The notes beneath the pieces are model-generated. The model was given only the letters and a program-made list of their open reading frames with translations. It had not been told where the DNA came from and made no database searches. The translations under genes were made by a program, and so were the position numbers. A stretch of 64,000 nucleotides of DNA from Rhynchopus euleeides (lineage: Eukaryota > Euglenozoa > Diplonemea > Diplonemida > Diplonemidae). Positions 40,399 through 51,500 of this stretch are shown piece by piece. The first letter of the stretch is position 1. Each line of letters begins with the position of its first letter. The stretch lies in the NCBI GenBank assembly GCA_963210315.1, contig OY723274.1, forward strand, positions 2,046,001 through 2,110,000, read 5' to 3'.

Positions 40399-43101
40399 AT
40401 GCAAGGCCCCAGCGCTGTGATCCTGCGGGGTGTGTCTCCTGTTCGATCCCCCGCACGGGACCACCGCATGCCGGGCGTCCCCTCGCCCAACACCGCGACA
40501 CCCACCGCATTGGGTGGAGGGGGCGGTGTCGCCCGCCCCCGCTTCCAGGCCCCGCAGGGGGCTGGAGTGGGCCGCCGTGGGAGCGACCCGGCGACGGTGT
40601 CGACACGCCCGCCGACACCTGCCGAAGCCCCTGCAGAGAACACCCCGACGCGGGGGGAGCAGGTGTCCCGCGAGGATGTGATGAGTCTCATCGACTCCAA
40701 CGTGGAGAAATGGGCCGAGCAGCGCCGCGAGGGGACCGGCGGCACCACCACCCCCGCCACCCCCGCACGCACCCCCGGTGCCAGACGCCAGGGCGTGGTC
40801 ACCCCCGGAGGGGAGCCGCCGCCGCCGCCGCCGCCACCACCACCGCCCCAACGCACCTCCCAACAACCGAGACAGCCGGTGGCGACGGCACAGCCGGGAG
40901 GCACACCGCGTTCCCCGTTGCCTGCTGTGCCCCCGTCTGTGCCGAGTTCCTCAGCGACACAGCCTTTGGAGGGGCAGAGCACGGTGCAGAGCTCGACGCA
41001 GCCAGGGCCCCGCGGCGTGGGTGGCTTCTTCACCCCATTCGCGGATCGGTTTGCCCCGGTGTTCAGCCCGGCAGGCATTACGGATCCTGACTTCGAGAGC
41101 CTCCACCCGGAGCACGCGGGGCTCAGGATGCCGTTGTTCCAGCAGCAGCAGCAGCAGCAGTTTGGCAGCATCCCCCGTGGGTCGCGGGGGGGCTCCCGTG
41201 GGCCAAGAGATGGGGTGTTCTGCACAGGGTGTGGCGCCGCGCTGCAGAAGCGGGACAGGTTCTGCAGGGATTGTGGCGAGCTGCAGGGTGGTGGCGGGGG
41301 TGGCGGTGGCGGGCGGAATGCCAGCAGCGTGCCCTCCGTGCCTCAGGTGTCGGAGGAGCGGCAGGAGGCATCCCCCGCCCCGCGGCAGCCGCAGGTGGAG
41401 GCGTCGGCGTCGCCCTCCCCACGCAAGGCATACTTCGAGACGCGCGACCCCTCAGAGTACGACTCGTCTGTGCGGCACATGCAGGTGCAGGACCCCAGCC
41501 TGCCTGCCAACACCGCGATGATCGACCCAGAGCGTGCCTTCAACGGCACGGGGAATGGGGTGTACCCCGAGCCCTATGGGACAAACCTGTCGGGGGAGCG
41601 CCTCTACACAGAGCGGGAGGTGGAAGCGCGGGTGCACCGCCTCGTCAGCGAAAGCCGTGGGGAGATCCCGCCGCTGTCTGCGCTGGAGATGGCGCTGTCG
41701 CGCGACAGGGCGTCGCCAAAGCGTGCGCAGGCGGTGCACAGCGTGTATGGCGCCGTGTTAGAGATGCCGAACGACAGGGTTCCCGTTGTGCCGCTGGAGT
41801 CGCAGACCAACAAGCGGTCGCAGCTGTGGCGGCACCACCCGGCGTGCGTCGTGATAACCTCGCTGTTGGGGCTGCGGGGTGTTTTCCACGAGAGCCACCC
41901 GGAGCTGGTGGACCGGCATATGACACGGCCCCTGCTGGATGCCATAGCGAGGATGATGAGCGGTGCCTACTTCCTGCACTTCTCGAGGGATGCGGCGACG
42001 CGAGAGAGGTGGTGCACCGTGTCGATGCTTCAGAATAATATGGAGCCCACCCTGGGTGCGCTGCCGTACTTCTGTCTCGCGTCGCATGCCCACTCCACAG
42101 GGTATAAGCAGCGCCTGTGTCTGTCGGAGCTGGTGGGTGTGCAGAAGGACAACGCGTCGCCCGGGTTCCAGCCGAGCCTGATGAACAAGGATTACATCTA
42201 CTCCCCCAGCGCGACCAACAGGAAGCAGCCCGTGCTGGCGAAGAACTGCTTCACCCTGTGGTTCCTCACTGCGAAGGGGGTGCCGCACCATGTCGACCTC
42301 CTCAACCAGCATGTATGGGTTTTGCTTTGCCGTGGGGGAGGGCGAATGCATTCAGCTCGTCTTTTCTCACTTTTCTGTGTTGCTGGGGGCGGGAGGGCCA
42401 AAAATAGTTCCGAAATGGCAGACTTATTGTGCGGTGCGCCCTGGTTCCGAGCGTCATACCCACCCACCCCTTCCAACAGAACCATGTGTACCACACGTGG
42501 GTGCATGCGTTGGAGGTGATCAGGTCGATCAACACCGCCGACAGGAACTATGAGTTCAACGCCTATCGCCGTTCGGTATGGCTGCATGTTGGGGCAGTGC
42601 TGCATTCCTTTCTGTGCCGGATGGGATCTTGCAACCCGACTCATCAGACTGGGAGTGATCGGTTTGTTGGCACGTTTTGCTGCCACCACTTCACGGCGGG
42701 TAGTTTTCCCTCCTGTTCACAATCCCATACGCCACCACCACTCTGCAGACCCGCACCCAGTTCGAAGCGCTGGACCCACGGGTGCGGACAGAAGGATTGG
42801 GGACGAGTGTGCTCGACCAGACCCATGACCACCAGCGCACTGTGGTGCCGGCAGGGGGGCGCTCCGTGTCCCAGAGGTGTGCACCGATTGCCGCTCCTTT
42901 GTAACTTTGTGCCGCGCCCACGGGTGTCCTCACCTCAGCAACGCATACAGCGGGTGTGTTTGGAGACACGCGTGCCACGATAAAACCGATGAAACCATGC
43001 AACTCAGCACACCTTTTGCCAAAACCAAAACACTGCCGCCACCACCACACACACACAGCCCTTCGAGATACCGCACCAAGGTGGAAACGACACGCGGATG
43101 A
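40399..43101 (+). CDS. Zinc-ribbon and PH-like domain protein (4 exons)
   Basis: Exons 40399-42312, 42480-42575, 42749-42876 and 43059-43101 give 726 residues. Residues 1-270 are Pro/Thr/Ser-rich. A zinc ribbon follows at about 274-295 (FCTGCGAAL...FCRDCGEL, two CxxC pairs). Residues about 520-675 have the plan of a PH domain: GAYFLHFSR, RERWCTVSMLQN, LPYFCLASHA, LCLSELVGVQKD, FTLWFLTAKG, and, only after splicing intron 1, the final helix VYHTWVHALEVIR with its invariant Trp. Restoration of this helix strongly supports the splice model. The last exon is short (13 residues) and less certain; without that splice the protein would end RCAPIAAPL. Probably binds phosphoinositides or proteins at membranes; inferred from domain only. 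Confidence 0.8.
42313..42479 (+). other. Intron (167 bp), zinc-ribbon/PH gene
   Basis: Donor GTATGG, acceptor CTTCCAACAG, phase 0. It interrupts the PH domain just before its last helix. Confidence 0.85.
42576..42748 (+). other. Intron (173 bp), zinc-ribbon/PH gene, R1-related
   Basis: Donor GTATGG, acceptor CACTCTGCAG, phase 0. Internally it carries TTCTGTGCC, ACTCATCAGACTGGG, GGTTTGTTGGCACG and TTTTGCTG in the order of the intergenic R1 repeats. Confidence 0.75.
42877..43058 (+). other. Intron (182 bp), zinc-ribbon/PH gene
   Basis: Donor GTGTGC, acceptor CACACACAG, phase 2. Supported by signal and length similarity to its neighbours; no conserved domain crosses the junction. Confidence 0.5.
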
Positions 43102-43979
43102 AGTTCAACTGCATCGGGGTTGGGCTGCCGGTCGCCGATGCCACAGACACAACCCAAATGGGCAACCCCCCCTCGTCTCTTGCCTGCTACTACCGCCACC
43201 ACCCACTCACTCTCCGTTGTTGCCCCCCGACTTTGCCAACACCCCAACCGAAGCTGCCCCGACACACCCCATCGCAATGTAGACACCTGTAGATCAGTGC
43301 ACCCCACCTGTCCGCTCTTCTTTCTTCCGGGCGGGTGTTGTACGTCTGCATCCCCCGCCGTCAGTGTTGTCGCTGTTCGCTATTCCTCATGCTATATATA
43401 TAGCGCAGCCTGGGTGGGGGTCGGGGTGGGTGGCAGGTGCGCCCGAGGCGCGCCGCAGTGTATTGAAACCAAGAGAGAATCAAAAGGGCCGCAGGACGCC
43501 ACCCGCTGAGATCCTGTGGGGTGGCATCCAGCAGCCCACACACCCACCCCCCTCCCTCCCGAGGCTGTGCCATCTAGAGCCGGACGACTCTCCGCCAGGG
43601 GGTGCTGCGGTGGGCTCCGATGTATGAATAGATCAGAAGAATACGGCGTGGCCCACCCCCCACCTACCCCCAAGCATCCCATCGCCCCTCCCTCCCTTCC
43701 CTCTCCCCTTTTCACGAAGAACTTCTGCATGCTGCTTATGGCTGAGTCTAGCAGGGGCAGCGGCATATCTGGGTTCCCCTTCGCCCAATATTTTTTGGCC
43801 ACCCACCCACCCGTGTGTAGAAGCGTCAACGCAACAAACAAAAGGAAATTTATCAGAGCGGTTGTAGCTTGTGAAGTGAGAGGGCGCTTTTCCCACACCA
43901 CCTCCCATCGACACCCAGGCGGGGCGTGCCGTTTGGCAAGACGCAGCGCCCGCACCACCCTCTGCTTTCCACCGCGAAG
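43102..43979. other. Intergenic DNA
   Basis: No gene. An R2-like segment (GAAGCGTCAACGCAACA, then GAGCGGTTG) lies at 43818-43870. The probable acceptor for the next gene is CGACACCCAG with AG at 43917-43918. Confidence 0.5.
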
Positions 43980-46289
43980 ATGCTTGGTGGGCTGTGGTCT
44001 TTTGTAGCAGGCCAGGGCTCAGGTGTCGACCACCACGACAAGCGGCTGGCCGAGCTGGGCTACAGCCGCGGGGCCCATGTCGAGATCGTGGGCCTGAAGA
44101 AGCAGGACTTCCTCTTCCTCACTGGGCAGACCGCGAAGGTGATCGGCATGCAGCTCGGCACCACAGGGGCGGAGCAGATTCTCGTCAAGCTGGACGACGA
44201 GGCGGGGCGTGCCACGGGAAACGCCTACGCCCTGAAGCCGGGCAACGTCAGCCCCCTCTCTATCATGCATGTCACCGAGTCCACCGTCAGCACTGCCACG
44301 CCCACACGCGTGCGCCAGCGGGGCGGCGCAACCACTTCCTCCTCCGCCGCACCCCGTTCCCAGTTCGCCACCTCCCCGAAGGCGGGCGACGGGGATGACT
44401 TCTCCGACCCCCCTGCGCGGAATCACATCCCTGTGGCTCGGCGCGACATTGTGGCTGATGCAGCATCCGAGGGGTCGGCTCTGGAGTGGCGCCTGTGGTC
44501 CGCCTTCTTCTTCATCAACGTGGTGCTGTCGGGGTGCGCGCTGTATACCGCGCAGAGTGCGTCAGGGGAGGGTGCCCGCTACAGCAGGTCGCTCGGCGCA
44601 AGCCCCGCGGCGCCTGCTGCGTCGTCGATCCGTGAGATCGTCTTTGCAAACTCTTCGAGCGAGGCGTGGTACGTCAGGGGTTCCTCCTGGGTGGACCGGG
44701 CGCGGCAGCTCGAGACATCAGCCCTGGAGATCGGGGACAAAATACGAAACGCCGGTGCGCCGATTCTCGACTTCTATGTGCTGGACAGGGCGCTGCTTGA
44801 TGACGTGGTGCTCCGAAAGAACTCGGGGTGCAAGTGGCTCCCCACCACCATGTGCTCCCCATACGGGCATGGGCAGAGCAAGCAGGGGCGTGCCTGCGAC
44901 GAGAAGGTGTCTGTCATCAACTCCGGGATCTGCTTCTGCGGGGGATCGCTTATCTTCGGCAAGGCTTGCGGGGGGCGCATGCACCAGGAGACCTTCACGT
45001 GTGCGGAGGTGTGTGAGAAGCGGGAGGCGATTGTGTCGTGGTCGGTGAATTCAAATGCCGACCCGAAGGCGGTTGTGGATCAGAAGGCGACGGATGTCCC
45101 CGGGATGGCGAAGGTGATGCCCTCGGGGAAGCACCCCAGCATCGAGGACCTTGTGAGTGCGGCCAACTTTGGGACAGACCCGAAGGTTGCCATGGTGACG
45201 GTGCTGATGGGGTCCGAAAGCCCGACCCCATTCTACAGGATGATCATGCAGTACCACCAGCGGTCGCACAACGATGTCTTCATGCGGAACATTGTCGTGT
45301 TCGTCCCGCCGGACTCCAAGTCGACATCACTGCACGCGACAATCAAAAAGGACCTGGAAGGTGCCACCCATGTCTGGGCGAAGCGTCTCCAGGACCTGAT
45401 CACCTTTGTGCCTATCGAGAAGCGCCATTGGGTCATGCCTGCGACGGGCGAGATCACCGATGCGGTATGACAGCCAATGGGTAGTGGGGGTGGGGTGGGG
45501 GGCGGGATTACCTTTGGGCAGAATCGGGTCACCTCACCAACATTGCGACCCACCCAGCCAACCAACACCTCAGTGATGCATCCCTCTGTGTCTCGGGCAG
45601 CACGTTCTCTCTTGCAGTGTTCCCACAACTCCACCCCACCCCCACCACCACCACAGGCCCTGCGCGAAGCTGTTCTGGAAGGGATGAGGGACACCCCCTT
45701 CAAGCTCGCCCGGTTCTTCGCCTTCTACTTCCAGACGTACCCACAGATGATGCCTTTTGAGTATTTCTGGCGCATCCACGAGTCCAGCATCCTGCTGTGC
45801 GACCTGCCATACGACCCAATCCGCGTCCTGCGGAACTACGGCAAGGCTCTGGGTTTCAACCACGCCACGCGCCTGCCCATCCCCTCTGTGGAGACCATCA
45901 CCAAGGACATGGACGCGATGCCTAAAAAGGACCCCGACTTCTACAGAAACATGCGTCGGTACGGGATGTGCACGCTGGACCCCTCCTTCATAGCGGGTGA
46001 GCTTGACTGGATGCGCACCGACGCCTATGCGGATGCCGCATCCAAGCTGTCCACCTCTTCGTGGATGGCGTCTTCCTGGGGGGAGAGTTCGTTCCTCACA
46101 GTCATGGCGACGCTCCGGCTGCGCCAGGACCAGCTGCACTTCTTCGAGGCCATCGGGTCTGCCACGGGGAAGACGCTTGTCCACATACCGACAGATAACA
46201 CCGCTTGCATCCCGTCCTTCCCCTCGGTTCACAGCGACCTGGCGTGCATCAGCCTCCTCAGCAATCTCTCCTCCCTCGGCTCCGCGTAG
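43980..46289 (+). CDS. GT15 (KRE2/MNT1-like) glycosyltransferase, 2 exons
   Basis: Exons 43980-45464 and 45657-46289 give 705 residues. An unusually long cytosolic N-terminus (about 165 residues, including an SH3/KOW-like stretch) precedes one TM helix at about 167-190, the type II topology of Golgi enzymes. A lumenal Cys-rich stem (about 275-350) follows. The catalytic region aligns in order with yeast alpha-1,2-mannosyltransferases: VAMVTVLMG, VPIEKRHWVMP, ALREAVLEGM, FFAFYFQTYPQMMPFEYFWR, LLCDLPYDPIRVL, and near the end LDWMRTDAYADAASKL and DQLHFFEAIG. Two family signatures are altered: WRVEP reads WRIHES and ERWGDA reads SSWGES, so donor or metal binding may differ. The splice joins FVPIEKRHW-containing exon 1 to the rest of the fold and is well supported. 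Confidence 0.85.
45465..45656 (+). other. Intron (192 bp), GT15 gene
   Basis: Donor GTATGA, acceptor CACCACCACAG, phase 0. Without removal the frame stops at 45468. Confidence 0.85.
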
Positions 46290-46575
46290 GGCGCAGTGCC
46301 TGCCGAAGTGGCGGGTGGGGCTCAGAGAGTGTTTGGTTTGGCGCTCGCTTCTTGGGGCGTGCCCTGGTGGTGCATCCGGGGTAGATGGGTCGTGGTCTGT
46401 GGTATTGCGGTCAAGTCGGGGTGGGTTTTGTTTTGGAAAGAAATGTATCCTCCGTTATGGCTGGAACGAATGGGGTGGGGGGTTGTGGGAGTGGGGGGGG
46501 GGGGGGGGGGAGGGGGGGCAGGGATCAAGAATACGCGTCTGACCCCCCACGTATTCGTATTAATACGTATTAATA
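46290..46575. other. Intergenic DNA with long G run
   Basis: Contains about 25 bases of almost pure G near 46490-46518 and the first part of a 32-bp palindrome (46551-46582). Confidence 0.5.
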
Positions 46576-46582
46576 CGAATAC
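46551..46582. repeat. Perfect 32-bp palindrome, copy 1
   Basis: Half-site GTATTCGTATTAATAC followed by its exact reverse complement. The same 32 bases recur at 47606-47637, and both are preceded by CCCCCCAC. Confidence 0.85.
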
Positions 46583-46941
46583 GTATTACCGTATACGTAA
46601 ATATTTTGGAACGTAAATATTATGGAACGTAAATATTATGGAACGTAAATATTTTGGAACGCTGGTGGGTTGGCGTTCCAGATTTTTTTCGTTCCATAAT
46701 ATTTACAGGGCTTTCTGCGACTCGGGGACTTGGACCAGGTGATCGGACGGCATGCAGAGTCCCTGACGGGACCTACTCGTGCACTTTTCGCGCGATTCCT
46801 GACGCAAGCCGTCCTCACCACCGAGTCCCCAACTGGCCCTGTAAATATTTTGGAACGTAAATATTATGGAACGGACCGGCCAAAAATGGGCCCGTTCCAT
46901 AATATTTACGTTCCATAATATTTACGTATACGGTAATACGT
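46581..46941. mobile_element. Inverted-repeat element with GTAAATATTATGGAAC array
   Basis: Ends ACGTATTACCGTATACG and CGTATACGGTAATACGT are perfect inverted repeats, flanked on both sides by CGAAT (46576-46580, 46942-46946). Inside each end the 16-bp word GTAAATATTWTGGAAC is repeated head to tail, four times on the left and twice on the right in inverted orientation, with further copies in the centre. No coding sequence. It lies inside or beside a larger nest delimited by the two 32-bp palindromes. Confidence 0.7.
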
Positions 46942-47065
46942 CGAATACGTGTAATACGCGTGGTTTTGGCGACCCTTCTTTCCCTCAGTGGTTTGGGGTA
47001 TTTTCCCTTCCGGTGTCTGTTTTGTGAGGTTTTTGGGGTGGAGAGGGGGTTCTTCCGGGATCGCG

Positions 47066-47580
47066 ATGTCTGCAGAACATGTTGACGCGCTGCGGGAAGC
47101 ACATATTCGTTGCGAGTTTGTGCTTCTCCAGTGTGTTTGAACCTCAGACGCCGTCCATGACGACGCCACCCTCGAACTGACGGACACGGACGATCCAAGA
47201 TGGGATCGGTCACGATCCTTTGTCTTCGTCTCCTTGGCTGACACAGTGCTCAGCCGGTGCGATCTGCCCCACATACAAGCACTCAGTTGACCAGATATCG
47301 CCACTCAGTTGATGTGGTTTCGCCTGTTCTACCACCTGGGGAGGGCGCAGGGTCGGTGTACGCCTCAACCTGGCGTTGCGGGTACCCTTCAGGTGCAGGA
47401 AGGCCGGGTTTGCAGGGCCTCCTTCGTGATTACGAATGCCCCATTTCAGCTCCGCCCGACACATGGTTGCTCCGTGCTCTTCATAGCGCGGGTCCGGCCT
47501 CTGCAGCCGACGGGTTGTGAGCCCATGAGGGGGTCTACAGCACAACTCAAGGAGGGAAAGGGGGCTGAACCAAAAACCCA
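47066..47580 (+). pseudogene. Coding-like frame interrupted by two TGA
   Basis: One frame starting at ATG 47066 (MSAEHVDALREAHIRCEFVL) keeps protein-like composition for about 500 bp but is broken by TGA at 47138-47140 and 47288-47290. Segments include TLELTDTDDPRWDRSRSFVF and, after the second stop, QLMWFRLFYHLGRAQGR. No family recognised. Most likely a decayed gene carried in the surrounding repeat nest. UGA readthrough is possible in principle, but none of the strong genes here contains an internal UGA. Confidence 0.35.
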
Positions 47581-47605
47581 CGTATTTCAGGAAAATACCC
47601 CCCAC

Positions 47606-47637
47606 GTATTCGTATTAATACGTATTAATACGAATAC
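47606..47637. repeat. Perfect 32-bp palindrome, copy 2
   Basis: Identical to 46551-46582. The MITE that follows is inserted at a TA within its last bases, so the final C also belongs to the MITE end. Confidence 0.8.
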
Positions 47638-48000
47638 CTGGGACCCCCCGTGTTTAAGTCCCCCCCCTGGAGGCGATTTTCGGCCGGGGGGGACTTAAAC
47701 ACGGGGGGGGCGGACCTAAACACAGGGGGGGCTTAAACACGGGGGTGGCACAGTGGAGACCAAGAAGACCTCTTCCTCTGCTGTCGTAGGGGGGTAATTC
47801 CGGTCCGGATGGACTTTTGGCACCCCACTTTTCGACTCTGACAGCACCTGGAGGGCCTAGGGGCCACCTGATGACCCTCCAGACCAGCCCACCCCCGTGT
47901 TTAGGTCCCCCTGTGTTTAAGTCCCCCCCCTGCCAGACCCCCAGGGGGGGACTTAAACACGGGGGTAAGGGGGGGGGACTTATACACGGGGGGTCCCAGG
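47637..48000. mobile_element. TA-flanked MITE, copy 2
   Basis: A 364-bp near-identical copy of 29279-29644, with the same 17-bp ends and flanking TA (47635-47636, 48001-48002). It differs mainly in G-run lengths. Because its insertion interrupts sequence shared with the nearby palindromic nest, it is younger than that nest. Confidence 0.85.
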
Positions 48001-48419
48001 TACGTATAATACGTTTAATACGCGTATTTTTGAACCCTGGAGGGGGGGTGGGTGCGTTTATTCTGATGGGTCTGATATTGCCTGCTTGCCGGCCCCTCCC
48101 CACCATCCCTCGCCTCGACAGCCCTGCCCGCCATCCCCTCATCCATTTCCCCTCTGCCGCAGTCTTGTGCAGTGCCCCCATAGCTTCCGATCAGTGGGTT
48201 ATTCCGAACCATCCAACAGGCCTGTTCCTCACCATCGACTCATCAACCCCGGTGCCTCACCTTTGGGTGGGAATTCCGTCCTGTTTTTTAAACCACCACA
48301 CCCCTCCAGAGAAACCCATTTACACACATTCCGGGGTTATATTCTCCGCCGCCGACTTTCACGCAGAAACGTGCGATTCCTCTCCTCCTTGCTCGCTGCG
48401 CTTTCCTTTCCCTTCATCT

Positions 48420-48518
48420 GGGGGCCCTCGCTACCAGTCACAGCTCGTCAGTCAGTGAGGGGAAATGGGCTGCTGCTCACTTTTTCTCACTCAGTCACAT
48501 CTGGTAGCGAGGGCCCCC
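48420..48518. mobile_element. 99-bp inverted-repeat element, GGGGGCCCTCGCTACCAG family, copy 2
   Basis: Perfect 18-bp ends GGGGGCCCTCGCTACCAG and CTGGTAGCGAGGGCCCCC enclose 63 bp that include TCACTTTTTCTCACTCAGTC, shared with 10824-10967. It lies 75 bp upstream of the LRR gene start and supplies an upstream in-frame ATG (48465) that is probably not the real start. Confidence 0.75.
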
Positions 48519-48593
48519 TCCGACCCACCAAAAAATATCAAAACCGCACCAGATACGCGTCCCTCACCCCCCACCTCCCCTCCCTTCTTCGCA

Positions 48594-51500
48594 ATGCGAC
48601 ATCGCCCCACGCCCCGGAGGGTCGCTTCCACCCCCACCCCCCACCCCCTCTTCCTCCTCCTCCTCCTCCCCCCACCCCACCCCCACCACCCCCCCACAAC
48701 CTGGTCCGCCGCCGCAGCGGAGCTCGGCACCCCGCCGACCCACCCGCTGGGCAACACCACCTACACCGCCAACATCCTCAACACAACCCTCGCCTATCCG
48801 ATGGGCCCCGCCGTGGCCGGGCTGCCCTTCAGCATCGCTGTGACACCGCAGGCGATCCCCGGGGGGTGGAACGCCACGCTCGGCGCTGCGGTGGAGGCTG
48901 GGGTCGGGTCGGATAGGGTATGCGGGGGGGCTTCGGCAATCACCCCTGATTTCGGATGGTTCCACGGGCAGCACCACGGGGGGGATTGGATAGCCTCCTT
49001 CCTTCCCCTGCCGCAAGGCATCGCGGGGCGGCACCTCCACATCTGCCTCCGAGTGGGGCTCAACACCCCGGGGGGCGATGCGCAGCACTTCATCTCCTCC
49101 CGCGCCGAGTTCATCCACACCACGCTGCCCTCCATGTCGATCCGCTCCGACCTCCCCTCAGAGCTGCTCCGCAGGCTCGGCGGCGGAGATCCCGCAACCC
49201 CTGCCCTCCTCCTCCCGGCGTCACGCCCTGTGGAGGTCGACCTGCGCGGAGATGGGGGATCCCATTCCACCGCAACCCCAATCCACCCCGAGAAGACGGT
49301 TGTCGCAGCGCTGCACCTCAACGGGTTGGAGCAGGACTATGCAGGGCTCCCCTCGGGTGTCGGGTGGGGCCGGGCAGAGGTTGGGGGACCCCCACGCTCC
49401 CCGCCGTGCGACTCCCTCGTGGGGGTGTTCTCTGAAGAGGGGGGTGGCGGCTGGCATGCCCGAGCGGCGCGGCTGGTGCATGGGTTAGGCAGCGGCGGCA
49501 GCAACACCTCCGCAGTGTTTGAAATCCCGGGGGATTTTCTGGAGGCGGTGCAAGGGTTTGCCCTCGACTCCCGCAGCAGGGGTGGGGGGCCCTCCGAAGC
49601 CTACGGCATGCAGAGGCTGTGCGTCTGCCTCTCCCAAGACGGAGGATCCACCTTCACCGCGGTTCCCCACGCCTTCGCGGTGTCCGCCGCGGGGGGGATG
49701 TCACAGGGAGGCATCTTTTCCTTCGGCGAGTCAGCCTACACCATCCGGGTCTACCCCGACGCCCTCAACAGCACTGTCTCCCGCCCTGAGGTTCGGTGCC
49801 TCGCCCCCCCTGTTGCAGGCATCCCCGCAACATGCCAGCTCGCCTTCTCCGGAGCTGCGTCGAACCGCAGTGGAGGTGCCTTTGGGGAATCGGGGGAATC
49901 CGCAACACCGGCGGCAGCCCCGCTGCTGCACAATATATCCGCTGCGGACATCGAGATCCTTTCCCTTTTGGATGGGGACGGGTCCCACATCTGCCCCCTA
50001 CCCAGCCTCTACGCTGTTGGGGGGGGTGAAGGCGGTGGTGGCGGCGGTGTTGGTGTTGGCAGCGGAAGTGCCTCAGGCGCCCTCCTCTCCCTCCCCCCCC
50101 ACATCCGCTCCGCCCTCATCAGCAGGGGTGGTGCCGCGCCCCTCCTCCACACCGCCGGGCCCTACGCCCCCACCCTTCTATTCACCTTCACCCCGATGCG
50201 CGACGGAGGCGGTGGAGGTATCGTCTTTCTCTACCGAGGCCTCCCTATGGTTGTCACGGGGGGGTCATACGGCGTGCCCCCGACACCCCACCACCTCCAA
50301 AACACCTCTGCCGACCCAGACCCAGCTTTTGGAGCCCTGTGGGGTTTTGAGGTTCAGGGGGGGTTTGTCGATTCCCCGGTGTCCACGGCGGAGCTGGTTG
50401 TGAACGGTGGAGGGGAGGTGTTCCTCGGGGTGGATGCGATGCAGGCAAATGGGAGGCCCCGCCCGGGGTCCGCCAGCTCGGTGGCGGAGCTCGGGTGGAT
50501 GAATGAGACGGGGGGGATGTGGGTGGGGCCGCACCGCACCTTCGACCCTCCTCCGAGATATGGCACGTCGCTCCTCAAACCCCCTGGAGGGGGGCAGAGC
50601 GTCATATCGCAGTCCGTCGCGATCCCCCCAGGCGTGGCTGAAATCCGCCACCTCCGGGACGAACTCCTCCGCTACCGCAACGCCCAGCGGAGGGTGAGGG
50701 TTGCTTGGGCCTTCTACCCGAGGCTCTTCCGCAGGGGTGAGCCGGGGCATAGCGCATCTGCATCCTCCTCCGCCTCCTCACCGGATGTCACGGTGGAGGT
50801 CACCTATCTCGATGGAGGCGGTGCGGTGCTGGGGGCAACCACGCAGAAGGTGTATCACACCTCAGCCTCAGGGCAGGGGGTGTCTGTGGCTGCTATGTAT
50901 GGAGGGGTCTCAACCTCAACCCCAGTCGACTTTGCCTCCCCCGTTTGGCTGCGTTTCTCCGACGAGGTGGTGGGCCCCTCCGGGGAGGGTGGAGTTGCGG
51001 AGGTGAGGGTTGTGATCACATCGGATACCTCGCGTGGGGCCTGCGTGCTGTTCGACGGGTTTAGCGTGAAGGCCCACTTCGACCCGATCCTCAGCCCCGC
51101 ATCCCTGTCTGCCTTGGAGGAGATCTACCGAAGCGCCGGGGGGAGCTCGTGGGTCGATTCGCGCAACTGGCTCACGGGGGACCCCTGCCGCAACCAATGG
51201 GCTGGCGTGGGCTGCACCCTCTCCGAGGTGACCTCCATCTCCCTCCCCGGAAACGGCCTGTCCGGAGAGCTCCCCGACCTCTCCGCCCTCCGGTGGCTGA
51301 AGGCGTTAGATGTCTCCGGCAACTCCCTCAGGGGTCGTGTCGCGAACCTCTCCTCCTCAGTTGAGTCGCTGCGCGCCTCGGGGAACATGCTGGAGGGGGT
51401 GTCGCTGTGGCACGACTTCGATTCGGGGGGGGAGTCCCGAGCAGATCTGGATCTCCGTGACGGGAGTGTCTCTGCCGATGGGGGTTCTGCCGCATCGTGC

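Noticed and set aside
46490..46518. Long G homopolymer as a telomere-like or G-quadruplex locus
   Set aside because: Comparable G or C runs occur all over the intergenic DNA here and no telomeric hexamer array is present.
48465..48593. Upstream ATG extending the LRR protein
   Set aside because: It lies inside a 99-bp mobile element and would bury the signal peptide under 43 extra residues.
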